DNA of 64,000 nt, from assembly GCF_028561755.1 (NCBI RefSeq), contig NZ_JAQQTD010000003.1:310001-374000 (forward strand), read 5' to 3'. A program made the translations under genes and the position numbers. This DNA is from Altibacter sp. HG106 (GTDB lineage: Bacteria > Bacteroidota > Bacteroidia > Flavobacteriales > Flavobacteriaceae). Below are positions 54,338 through 62,719 of this stretch, in pieces; the first letter of the stretch is position 1, and every line of letters begins with the position of its first letter. The notes under the pieces were generated by a model. It was not told the DNA's origin, made no database searches, and worked only from the letters and a program-made list of their open reading frames with translations.

Positions 54338-56035
54338 TTACGCTTCTTTTTTAAGTTGTTCGGCGGCATGATTGGCTGCACGCGCAGAAAAGGCCATATA
54401 GGTTAGGGACGGGTTTACACAACTGGCCGAGGTCATAAACGATCCATCGGTGCAGTACACATTGGGCACTGCATGCAGTTGGTTGTTCTTGTTACACACC
54501 GACGTTTTTGGGTCTGCACCCATACGTGCCGTTCCCATTTCGTGGATTCCTAATCCGGGTGCACCGGGATCATCCCAGGGCTGTACGTCTTTGAATCCGG
54601 CTTTAGTTAACATATCTACCGCCTGGGCCACCATGTCTTTTCTCATTTCCCATTCGTTTTCTTTCCATTCGGCGTCAAAAGTATAGGTAGGAAGTCCCCA
54701 TTGATCTAACTTGTCGTAATCCAGGGTCATCTTATTTTCGTGATAGGGCAAACACTCTCCAAAGCCCATCAATCCGATGGTCCAACCGCCGGGTTCTGTG
54801 ACTTTTTTCTTGAGTTCTTTTCCATACCCTAATTCTGCAATCGATTCTTCCCAGTTTCCACGACTGGCACCTCCTTGGTATCCGTACCCTCGCTTGAAGT
54901 TGGGAGCGTCTGTCTTACCTCCGATATTTCGGAAACGCGGAATATAAATTCCATTAGGACGCCGTCCTTTATAATACTTATCTGTGTAGCCATCTACTTT
55001 CGCGGTAGCTCCTGCTTTAAAGTGATGGTCCATAATATTTCTACCTAATTCTCCACTATCGTTCCCCATTCCGTTCGGAAAGCGATCACTCTTAGATTGC
55101 ATTAAAATTCCTGCAGTGGCAATGGCGGAAGCACACAAGAAGATCACTTTAGCTTTGAACTCCATTTTTTCGTTTGTCTCGCGATCGATCACCTTCACGC
55201 CGGTGGCCTTACCGGTAGCGTCGTCATACATTATTTCGTGTACAATTGAATTCGGACGTAACGTCAAATTCCCCGTGCGTTCCGCTGCCGGCAAAGTCGA
55301 AGAGTTACTGCTAAAATACGCTCCAAAAGGACACCCTCGCATACACCGATTTCTAAACTGGCAATTAGAACGTCCTTCGTGCGCCTTATTCCCTGTGATG
55401 TGCGCCACGCGTCCAATCGTAAGAAGTCGGCCGTCATCATAACTCTCGGCAATCTTCGCTTTTAGGTCGGTTTCGACACAATTCAATTCCATCGGTGGAG
55501 AGAATACGCTGTCTGGAAGCACATCAAGTCCTAATGCCTCCCCGCTAATTCCTACAAACTCTTCTACTTTTTGATACCATGGCTCGATGTCTTTATAACG
55601 TACGGGCCAGTCTACGGCAATGCCTTCCTTTTTATTGGCTTCAAAGTCATAATCACTCCAGCGGTAACTTTGGCGTCCCCACATGATGGAGCGTCCGCCG
55701 ACGTGATATCCACGCATCCAGTCGAACCGCTTGGTTTCGTTGTACGGGTGAATAAGGTCATTTACGAAAAAATGTCGATGCGGCTCGGCGGTTGTATATC
55801 CGGTACGGCCTTGTTTTAATTGTTTTGCTTGTTCTTCCTTGGGGAGATTTCCTTTGAATTCAAAATCCCACGGGTCTAAGTTCGCTGTTGGATAATCCTC
55901 AATGTGCCGCACCATTCTTCCGCGTTCCAGAACCAGCGTCTTCAGTCCGTTCTCACAAAGTTCCTTAGCAGCCCATCCGCCACTGATTCCGGAACCCACT
56001 ACGATGGCATCATAGATTTCGTTTAGGTTTGCCAT
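54338..56035 (-). CDS. GMC family FAD dehydrogenase with Fe-S cysteine motif (glucoside 3-dehydrogenase-like)
   Basis: The 565-residue subunit has an FAD site VVGSGISGG (12-20). Cys225, Cys231 and Cys235 form C-x5-C-x3-C, the same spacing that holds a [3Fe-4S] cluster in FAD-dependent glucose dehydrogenase. The C-terminal CVNPSLTYMAFSARAANHAA is the GMC end. It has no signal and would be carried by the Tat-bearing small subunit downstream. This family oxidises the C3 or C1 hydroxyl of glucosides in the periplasm. A cytochrome c subunit is not encoded next to it. Confidence 0.87.
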   Translation of the reverse strand: MANLNEIYDAIVVGSGISGGWAAKELCENGLKTLVLERGRMVRHIEDYPTANLDPWDFEFKGNLPKEEQAKQLKQGRTGYTTAEPHRHFFVNDLIHPYNETKRFDWMRGYHVGGRSIMWGRQSYRWSDYDFEANKKEGIAVDWPVRYKDIEPWYQKVEEFVGISGEALGLDVLPDSVFSPPMELNCVETDLKAKIAESYDDGRLLTIGRVAHITGNKAHEGRSNCQFRNRCMRGCPFGAYFSSNSSTLPAAERTGNLTLRPNSIVHEIMYDDATGKATGVKVIDRETNEKMEFKAKVIFLCASAIATAGILMQSKSDRFPNGMGNDSGELGRNIMDHHFKAGATAKVDGYTDKYYKGRRPNGIYIPRFRNIGGKTDAPNFKRGYGYQGGASRGNWEESIAELGYGKELKKKVTEPGGWTIGLMGFGECLPYHENKMTLDYDKLDQWGLPTYTFDAEWKENEWEMRKDMVAQAVDMLTKAGFKDVQPWDDPGAPGLGIHEMGTARMGADPKTSVCNKNNQLHAVPNVYCTDGSFMTSASCVNPSLTYMAFSARAANHAAEQLKKEA

Positions 56036-56152
56036 GTTAACTGATTTATTTATAATATGTTAGCTATTTTAACTAAATTTTAGGAATGTGTAATTTCTGT
56101 TAATTTTTCCGATTACACAAAAAACAACTCTTAAAAAAAGAAGATTATCAGC

Positions 56153-56166
56153 CGAAAACGTTTTCG
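56153..56166. promoter_or_regulatory. Perfect LacI-type palindrome CGAAAACGTTTTCG
   Basis: A 14-bp palindrome in the divergent region between the dehydrogenase operon and the permease/oxidoreductase operon. Its core GAAAACGTTTTC equals the gdhA site. A GAGATTTG box (7 of 8 to TAnnTTTG) lies on the minus strand at 56191-56198. Confidence 0.65.
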
Positions 56167-56221
56167 CTTGCGAATACCGCAGGAGATTGACAAATCTCTT
56201 AGCTTACACATAAAAAAAACA

Positions 56222-56229
56222 TACCTTAG
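56222..56229 (+). promoter_or_regulatory. Probable -7 element of the 56.3 kb operon
   Basis: TACCTTAG (7 of 8) lies 63 bases before ATG 56293. Confidence 0.35.
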
Positions 56230-56292
56230 AGGTCACTTTTTTAGAACGAACCAATACAATTACACGACACCAATTCTAATTACATACTCCCT

Positions 56293-57279
56293 ATGAAATT
56301 GTATACCACCTTATTGTTCCTCTGTGCGATCAGCCTGTATTCTTGCAAAGATCAGCCCACAACATCCGAGCCGGTCGCGGAAGAACCTTCTGAAACTCCC
56401 GATGCTTCAGAACCCTTCTTCAAAATTTCACTGGCGCAGTGGTCGCTCAACGAACCTATCCGCAATGGTGAAATGGATCCGTTTACCTTCGCTGCAAAAG
56501 CGAAAGAACTAGGCTTCGAAGGCATCGAATATGTAAGTCAGTTGTACACTCCGTTTCTAGCAACTTTCGAAGATAAGGAGGTTGCCATGGATTCTTTAGT
56601 GGCCAAACTGAATCGTGAAACAGCAACCCATAATATAGAAGACTTAATTATAATGATAGATGCCGAAGGTGAACTGGCATTCAACGATCGAAACCAAACA
56701 CGTGACGCGATCAACAATCACAAACGGTGGATCGACGCTGCGGAAGCTTTAGGATGTCACTCCATTCGAATCAATCTTTTTGGGGAAGAAGATCCGGAGG
56801 CCTGGAAGCGAAATTCGGTGCGTTCCTTAAAAGCACTCGGCGCCTATGCCGCTCCAAAAGGAGTGAACGTGATCGTCGAAAATCACGGAGGTTTATCAAG
56901 TAATGCTTCTGTGCTGGCGGAAGTAATGACCGAAGTAAATATGGACAACGTGGGTACCTTGCCTGATTTTGGTAATTTTTGCCTACAACGAGAAGGCGGT
57001 GCGCGTTGGGGTGCGCCTTGTATAGAAGAATACGATAAGTACAAGGGAGTGGAAGAACTCATGCCTCATGCCAAAGCGGTTTCGGCAAAATCGTATGCTT
57101 TTAACGATGCTGGTGAAGAAACGACTATTGATTATACGCGCATGTTACAACTGGTTAAAGAGGCCGGTTATACTGGTTTTATCGGGATTGAATATGAAGG
57201 AAGTGAATTAGATCCTGTGACTGGAATCAACAAAACTCGAGAGCTCTTACTCAGCGCTGCGGCACAACTTAACGAATAA
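56293..57279 (+). CDS. Lipoprotein sugar isomerase/epimerase (TIM barrel)
   Basis: The lipoprotein signal ends at SLYSCKD (Cys18) and is followed by a short Pro/Glu linker. The xylose-isomerase-like barrel carries IVENHGG (Glu/His), GTLPDFGNF (Asp), HAKAVSAKSY (His) and GIEYEG (Glu), the four metal-ligand strands of this fold. It is exported, unlike the related gene at 59661. First gene of a six- or seven-gene operon; the substrate is probably a keto-sugar or other released sugar in the periplasm. Confidence 0.85.
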   Translation: MKLYTTLLFLCAISLYSCKDQPTTSEPVAEEPSETPDASEPFFKISLAQWSLNEPIRNGEMDPFTFAAKAKELGFEGIEYVSQLYTPFLATFEDKEVAMDSLVAKLNRETATHNIEDLIIMIDAEGELAFNDRNQTRDAINNHKRWIDAAEALGCHSIRINLFGEEDPEAWKRNSVRSLKALGAYAAPKGVNVIVENHGGLSSNASVLAEVMTEVNMDNVGTLPDFGNFCLQREGGARWGAPCIEEYDKYKGVEELMPHAKAVSAKSYAFNDAGEETTIDYTRMLQLVKEAGYTGFIGIEYEGSELDPVTGINKTRELLLSAAAQLNE

Positions 57280-57282
57280 ACT

Positions 57283-58512
57283 ATGAAAGCACTTACTCGC
57301 ATCCAACTTTCTATTATGATGTTCCTCGAATTTTTTATTTGGGGAGGGTGGTTTGTCACCCTAGGAACGTTTTTAGGAAATAATCTGAACGCCTCCGGCG
57401 CCGAAACGGCCATGGCTTTCTCAACCCAATCGTGGGGAGCCATTATCGCTCCTTTTATCATCGGACTCATTGCCGATCGGTTTTTTAATGCCGAACGTAT
57501 TCTAGCGATCCTGCATCTCATTGGTGCCTTTCTTATGTATCAACTCTCGCAGGCAACCGATTTTAATACATTCTATCCCTACGTGCTAGGGTATATGATT
57601 GCCTATATGCCTACGCTTGCCCTGGTGAATTCGGTTTCTTTTAATCAAATGAAGGATCCCGCAAAAGAATTCCCTTTCATTCGCGTTTGGGGAACCATCG
57701 GATGGATCGTAGCGGGATTGATGATTAGTTTTGCGTTTCAGTGGGACTCTATCGACAACATCGCCGACGGAATGCTTGTAAATACCTTTACGATGACGGC
57801 GGTGGCTTCCGGAATATTAGGATTGTTTAGTTTTTTCCTTCCGAAGACACCACCCACCACCAAAAAAGGAGAAAAAGTAAGTGTCTCTCAAATCTTAGGA
57901 TTAGACGCATTGAATTTGTTGAAAGACCGAAACTTCCTCGTCTTTTTTATCTCCTCGGTCCTGATCTGTATTCCGCTGGCATTCTATTACCAAAATTTGA
58001 GTCCGTTTCTCACCGAATCTGGCGTAGAAAACTCCACCGCATGGGCATCGGGAGGTCAAATTTCGGAAGTACTGTTTATGCTCTTACTACCGTTCTTCTT
58101 TAAAAAGTACGGATTTAAAAAGACCATTCTCTTCGGAATGTTGGCCTGGGCCATTCGCTATCTTTTGTTTGCCTACGGAAATGCCGGCGAGCTCTTCTTT
58201 ATGCTGGTCATCGGAATTATACTTCACGGTATTTGCTACGATTTCTTCTTTGTTTCCGGACAAATCTATACCGATAGCAAAGCCGGAAAGAACAACAAAA
58301 GTGCCGCACAAGGGCTCATTACCTTGGCCACCTACGGTGTGGGTATGCTCATTGGTTTCTTCGTGGCCGGAAAGGTGACAGATGCCAACGTTTTGACAGA
58401 TGGCAATCATTTATGGAACTCGGTTTGGGTCTTCCCAGCCATTTTCGCAGGGGTGGTGTTCATCATTTTCGCCCTGCTGTTTAAAAAAGAAAATATTGAA
58501 TACAAAGAATAA
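57283..58512 (+). CDS. MFS permease of the nucleoside:H+ symporter type
   Basis: The 409-residue protein has about 12 hydrophobic segments. The start MKALTRIQLSIMMFLEFFIWGGWFVTLG (in part) and the internal FPFIRVWGTIGWIVAG fit NupG/XapB-like permeases. In Bacteroidota these often lie in sugar-oxidation clusters, where the cargo is a sugar derivative rather than a nucleoside. It follows the epimerase gene by 3 bases and precedes the oxidoreductase by 3. Confidence 0.87.
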   Translation: MKALTRIQLSIMMFLEFFIWGGWFVTLGTFLGNNLNASGAETAMAFSTQSWGAIIAPFIIGLIADRFFNAERILAILHLIGAFLMYQLSQATDFNTFYPYVLGYMIAYMPTLALVNSVSFNQMKDPAKEFPFIRVWGTIGWIVAGLMISFAFQWDSIDNIADGMLVNTFTMTAVASGILGLFSFFLPKTPPTTKKGEKVSVSQILGLDALNLLKDRNFLVFFISSVLICIPLAFYYQNLSPFLTESGVENSTAWASGGQISEVLFMLLLPFFFKKYGFKKTILFGMLAWAIRYLLFAYGNAGELFFMLVIGIILHGICYDFFFVSGQIYTDSKAGKNNKSAAQGLITLATYGVGMLIGFFVAGKVTDANVLTDGNHLWNSVWVFPAIFAGVVFIIFALLFKKENIEYKE

Positions 58513-58515
58513 CGC

Positions 58516-59649
58516 ATGAGCGCAAAAATTAGATGGGGCGTGTTAGGTGGTGGAGGTGATTCTCTTATTGGAATCCTACACCGCGTGGCCGCCAGTATGT
58601 ACGACAACTTTCAATTAACCGGAGCGGTGTTTAATCCCGATTTCGAAATAAGCAAGGCATTCGCCGAAGAAATAGGGATTGGCACCAACAGGATCTATGC
58701 CGATTTTGATACCATGGTGGCTGAAGAACTGAAGCTGCCCGAACAAGAACGTATTCAGGTATTCTCGGTCTTGACACCTAACTTCCTGCATTATCCAATG
58801 GCTAAAAAACTTCTGGCATCCGGATTTCACGTAATTTGTGAGAAGCCGATGACCATGACGCACGAGGAAGCGCTGGACCTTCAAAAAGCCCACCAAAAAA
58901 GCGGAACCGTCTTTGCTCTTACCCATACTTACACAGGCTATCCCATGGTACGGCAAATGAAAAAAATGATAGAAGAGGGTGTCTTAGGGCAAGTCCAAAA
59001 GGTAGATGCACAGTATTATCAGGGATGGATCAACCCCATTATTCATGACGCTGAGCTTCGAAACACCACCTGGCGGCTCGACCCGGAAAAATCGGGCATT
59101 AGCTGTTGTATGGGCGACATAGGCGTACATGCCTACCAAATGATCGAATACGTGACCGGAATGGAGATTAGTACCATTCTAGCCGACCTTAACCACCTTT
59201 ATGAAGACAATGAGATGGACATTGATGGTACCGTTTTACTGCGCTTCGGAAAACATATTAAAGGGGTCTTACGGGCAAGCCAGATTGCCACTGCTGAAGA
59301 AAACAACTTTACCGTCGCCGTTTACGGAAAGAAAGCCGGACTCAAGTGGGAACAAGAGAATCCTAATTATCTGTACCTTTTGGAAGAAGGAAAGCCTATG
59401 CGAACTCTAAAACCGGGACATGGATACAACAGTGAATTATCGCTAGATGGCACCAAGTTACCTCCGGGACATCCCGAAGGAATTTTTGACGCCATGGGGA
59501 ACATCTATAAAGGAGTCGCCAAAGCCATTCGTGGCGAGGCCTACGATCCGGCAGAATTCCCTTCAATGACCGACGGAGTACGCGGCATGCACTTTATTGA
59601 GACCTCCGTCGCCTCGCACGCCGAAGGAAACGTTTGGAAGAATCTATAA
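58516..59649 (+). CDS. Gfo/Idh/MocA family oxidoreductase
   Basis: An NAD(P)-dependent sugar oxidoreductase of 377 residues. The Rossmann site is GVLGGGGDSLIG (8-19), EKP follows in ICEKPMT, and the catalytic His lies in GDIGVHAYQM. There is no export signal, so it acts in the cytoplasm. In known 3-keto-glycoside pathways such an enzyme oxidises or reduces the C3 carbon using tightly bound cofactor. It lies in the operon between permease and epimerase genes. Confidence 0.9.
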   Translation: MSAKIRWGVLGGGGDSLIGILHRVAASMYDNFQLTGAVFNPDFEISKAFAEEIGIGTNRIYADFDTMVAEELKLPEQERIQVFSVLTPNFLHYPMAKKLLASGFHVICEKPMTMTHEEALDLQKAHQKSGTVFALTHTYTGYPMVRQMKKMIEEGVLGQVQKVDAQYYQGWINPIIHDAELRNTTWRLDPEKSGISCCMGDIGVHAYQMIEYVTGMEISTILADLNHLYEDNEMDIDGTVLLRFGKHIKGVLRASQIATAEENNFTVAVYGKKAGLKWEQENPNYLYLLEEGKPMRTLKPGHGYNSELSLDGTKLPPGHPEGIFDAMGNIYKGVAKAIRGEAYDPAEFPSMTDGVRGMHFIETSVASHAEGNVWKNL

Positions 59650-59660
59650 GACACAACCTC

Positions 59661-60713
59661 ATGAAAACAATCAAAGGACCCGCGGTATTTCTTGCCCAGT
59701 TTATGGACGATCACGCACCGTTTAATTCGTTAGACGGTCTCTGCCAATGGGCCGCCGATCTGGGTTACAAAGGCATTCAAATTCCGACCTGGGAAACGCG
59801 CCTGATCGATCTCGACAAAGCTGGGGAAAGTAAAACCTACTGCGATGAACTCAAAGGAAAGATCAACGACTACGGATTAGAGATCACCGAATTGTCGACC
59901 CACCTCCAAGGGCAACTCGTAGCCGTACACCCGGCATACGACATCATGTTCGATAATTTCGCTCCGGAAGGCTATAAAAACAATCCAAAGAAGCGTACTG
60001 AATGGGCACGCCAACAATTGATCAGTGCCGCCAAAGCGAGTAAGCACTTGGGATTAAAGGCGCATGCCACGTTTAGCGGTTCCCTGTTGTGGCATACCAT
60101 GCATCCATGGCCGCAACGACCTGACGGACTCGTAGAAATGGGGTTCAAAGAATTAGCGGAACGCTGGCTTCCGCTATTGAACGAATTTGAAGAAAATGGG
60201 GTGGCAGTATGCTATGAAATTCATCCCGGAGAAGACCTCCATGATGGGGTGACTTTTGAACGCTTTCTGGAAGCGACAAACAATCACAAGGCTGTAAATA
60301 TTCTGTACGACCCGAGTCATTTCGTCCTTCAGCAATTAGACTACATAGAATACATCGATCACTATCATGAATTCATCAAGTCCTTCCATGTAAAAGATTC
60401 AGAATTCAACCCCACCGGAAAGAAAGGAGCTTTTGGAGGCTATTCCGACTGGCGCGATCGTGCCGGACGCTATCGTTCTCTCGGAGATGGCCAAATTGAC
60501 TTTAAAACCATCTTTACGAAGCTCACCGAATACGGCTGTGACGTCTGGGCGGTGATGGAATGGGAGTGCTGCGTGAAGAGTCCGGAACAAGGGGCCCGCG
60601 AAGGGGCACCCTTTATTCAGAAACACATTATCGAAGCCACAGAAAAAACCTTTGACGATTTCGCGGGAGCGGAAGTTGATAAAGAAAAACTGAAAAAAAT
60701 ACTCGGACTCTAA
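59661..60713 (+). CDS. Cytoplasmic sugar phosphate isomerase/epimerase (TIM barrel)
   Basis: From ATG 59661 (MKTIKGPAVFLAQFMDDHAPF) the 350-residue protein is an AP-endonuclease-2-type barrel without a signal. Metal-site segments are CYEIHPGEDLHDG, LYDPSHFVLQ, FHVKDSEF and VMEWECC. It lies 11 bases after the oxidoreductase gene. The upstream in-frame extension to 59634 overlaps that gene and is rejected. The likely role is isomerisation of a keto-sugar after import. Confidence 0.87.
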   Translation: MKTIKGPAVFLAQFMDDHAPFNSLDGLCQWAADLGYKGIQIPTWETRLIDLDKAGESKTYCDELKGKINDYGLEITELSTHLQGQLVAVHPAYDIMFDNFAPEGYKNNPKKRTEWARQQLISAAKASKHLGLKAHATFSGSLLWHTMHPWPQRPDGLVEMGFKELAERWLPLLNEFEENGVAVCYEIHPGEDLHDGVTFERFLEATNNHKAVNILYDPSHFVLQQLDYIEYIDHYHEFIKSFHVKDSEFNPTGKKGAFGGYSDWRDRAGRYRSLGDGQIDFKTIFTKLTEYGCDVWAVMEWECCVKSPEQGAREGAPFIQKHIIEATEKTFDDFAGAEVDKEKLKKILGL

Positions 60714-60723
60714 CACCAAGACC

Positions 60724-61548
60724 ATGAAACATATCCTTACCTTTTTTATTATCTTCGGAATGATCCTAAGCTGTAATTCTCCAAAAGAAGAGACAGTCGA
60801 AGCGAGCGAAACTCCTTCCGAAGCCACCACAGAAATGAACAATACCAAGCAAGAACAGGAACCCACCAAACCCGAAGAAACCGAAGTGTGGGAACCCAAA
60901 CCTGAAAAAATAAACCCTACAGGACAAAACGGGATTCCAAGCGATGCCATCGTTTTGTTTGATGGCACCGATCTTTCTGCCTGGGAATCGGCCAACAAAG
61001 GCGGCGGTGACGCGCAATGGGAACTGAATGACGATGGCAGTATGACGGTTGCCGACAAAACCGGAGACATTCAAACCAAGCAATCCTTTGGCAGTGTGCA
61101 GCTGCATCTGGAATGGCGCAGCAATCCAGAAAATACCCAAACCAACCAAAACCGAAGCAATAGTGGGGTGTTCTTACAGAATCGCTATGAAGTTCAGATA
61201 CTAGATAACAACAACAACGACACCTATGTTAATGGAATGGTAGGGTCAATCTACAAACAATCGCCGCCATTGGTCATGGCGGCAAAGCCTACAGGCGAAT
61301 GGAACACCTACGACATTATCTTCCATGCCCCAGAATTTGACGATGCGGGAGAACGCACCAAAGCGGGAACATTAACCGTATTACTCAACGGAGTCTTGAT
61401 TCAAGATCATTTTGAATTGGAAGGCACCACCGAATACATCGGCTGGCCTAAAAATGACGCTCATGGAAAAGGCCCAATCAAGTTGCAGGACCATCAAGAT
61501 CAAAGTGGTGTAAAATACCGAAATATTTGGGTGCGAGAATTAGACTAG
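60724..61548 (+). CDS. DUF1080 (3-keto-disaccharide hydrolase family) lipoprotein 1
   Basis: Lipid Cys17 in LSCNSPK is followed by a long Glu/Pro/Thr-rich linker (18-75), then a DUF1080 jelly-roll domain: VLFDGTDLSAWES, QLHLEWRSN, NSGVFLQNRYEVQILD and RNIWVREL. The family includes 3-keto-glucoside hydrolases or lyases that cut glycosides after C3 oxidation. The long linker suggests surface or outer-membrane display. It is followed 1 base later by a second DUF1080 gene. Confidence 0.88.
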   Translation: MKHILTFFIIFGMILSCNSPKEETVEASETPSEATTEMNNTKQEQEPTKPEETEVWEPKPEKINPTGQNGIPSDAIVLFDGTDLSAWESANKGGGDAQWELNDDGSMTVADKTGDIQTKQSFGSVQLHLEWRSNPENTQTNQNRSNSGVFLQNRYEVQILDNNNNDTYVNGMVGSIYKQSPPLVMAAKPTGEWNTYDIIFHAPEFDDAGERTKAGTLTVLLNGVLIQDHFELEGTTEYIGWPKNDAHGKGPIKLQDHQDQSGVKYRNIWVRELD

Positions 61549-61549
61549 T

Positions 61550-62299
61550 ATGAAAACAACACATGTATTATTTCTAGGCATTGGACTGATAGTGCTAAGT
61601 TGCCAATCAAAACAAGACAAAAAACAGGTCGTAACCCAAGACGTCGCGATTGTGGAATCAATGCCTTTGAACGCAGATTGGAAAGTACTCTTCGACGGCA
61701 CTTCCTTTGAACATTGGCGTGGTTACAATGACTCCGAGATGCCTTCAGAATGGTCGATCGACGGGGACGCTATGGTCTTTACACCCAGTGGCGAAGGTGG
61801 AAATAATATTGTTTCCAAAGAAACCTACACCAACTTCGTGCTTTCCCTAGAATGGAAAATCGCGGAAGGTGGCAACAGCGGTATTTTTTGGGGAGTTCAT
61901 GAGGCTGAAGACCTCCCCGAGCCATATTTGTCCGGACCAGAAATTCAGGTCCTGGATGACGCCAAACATCCCGATTCTTTTGTTGGAGAGGGCACTCATA
62001 AAGCCGGATCGCTGTATGATATGATCGCACCTAGCGATCTTTCAGTGGTGAACCCTGCGGAGGAATGGAATGCGTGCGAAATTACTATTGACCACAACAA
62101 GAACCAGGGAATGGTGACACTCAACGGAACCAAAATTGTTTCGTTTCCGGTACATGGTGCCGACTGGGATACCATGGTGGCTAATTCGAAATTTGCCAAT
62201 TGGGAACACTTTGGCGTACATCGCAACGGGCACATTGGCCTCCAAGACCACGGTGATAAAGTGTGGTTTCGCAATATCAAGATCAAACCTCTAGAATAA
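61550..62299 (+). CDS. DUF1080 lipoprotein 2
   Basis: A 249-residue lipoprotein (Cys18 in LSCQSKQ) with a short linker and a DUF1080 domain: VLFDGTSFEHWRGY, VLSLEWKIAEGGNSGIFWGV, PEIQVLDDAKH and FRNIKIK. It is clearly diverged from its neighbour (GRGY-type and Asp-rich loops differ), so the two probably act on different glycosides or at different steps. With the GMC dehydrogenase it makes an oxidise-then-cleave periplasmic pathway likely. Confidence 0.88.
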   Translation: MKTTHVLFLGIGLIVLSCQSKQDKKQVVTQDVAIVESMPLNADWKVLFDGTSFEHWRGYNDSEMPSEWSIDGDAMVFTPSGEGGNNIVSKETYTNFVLSLEWKIAEGGNSGIFWGVHEAEDLPEPYLSGPEIQVLDDAKHPDSFVGEGTHKAGSLYDMIAPSDLSVVNPAEEWNACEITIDHNKNQGMVTLNGTKIVSFPVHGADWDTMVANSKFANWEHFGVHRNGHIGLQDHGDKVWFRNIKIKPLE

Positions 62300-62304
62300 C
62301 AGTT

Positions 62305-62661
62305 ATGAGTATGGAATGGCAAGAGATGATCGCCATCGGAAGTGTGAGCTTGCTTCTCGTGGTACTTTCTTGGTATTACAAAACCCATCCGCCAAAAAAA
62401 ATAAATGAGTACTACGGTTATCGTACCCGACGCTCGATGAGCAATCCTGAAATTTGGAAAGCAGCCAATCACCACAGCGCAAATAGATTTTGGGAAATGT
62501 CTTGGGCGCTTGTGGTCGTGGGCGTCATCCTCATGGTTTTTGAGCCACCCTACCCTGTCATCATTCACTGTGGGGCACTCTTGCTTGGTATCTTGTTCGC
62601 GTTTCTGGCAACCGAGAACTACCTCAACAAGCATTTCGATAAAAACGGCAATCCCAAATAA
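62305..62661 (+). CDS. SdpI family membrane protein
   Basis: From ATG 62305 (MSMEWQEMIAIG) the 118-residue protein has three hydrophobic helices and the SdpI signature YYGYRTRRSMSNPEIWKAAN. SdpI gives immunity to the SdpC toxin in Bacillus, but small orphan SdpI-like proteins in Bacteroidota have no known toxin. It lies 5 bases after the DUF1080 operon and may be a passenger. The longer frame to 62263 overlaps the DUF1080 gene. Confidence 0.85.
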   Translation: MSMEWQEMIAIGSVSLLLVVLSWYYKTHPPKKINEYYGYRTRRSMSNPEIWKAANHHSANRFWEMSWALVVVGVILMVFEPPYPVIIHCGALLLGILFAFLATENYLNKHFDKNGNPK

Positions 62662-62693
62662 AGGGTTTTTCGTTCCGCATGCATTAGAATTAG

Positions 62694-62701
62694 TACCTTT
62701 G
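62694..62701 (+). promoter_or_regulatory. Perfect TAnnTTTG element of yicC-gmk
   Basis: TACCTTTG ends 18 bases before the yicC ATG at 62720. Confidence 0.6.
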
Positions 62702-62719
62702 TGCTCTTAAACACGTACT

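Noticed and set aside
62305-62661. Toxin immunity system based on the SdpI-like protein
   Set aside because: No SdpC-like toxin or SdpR regulator is adjacent.
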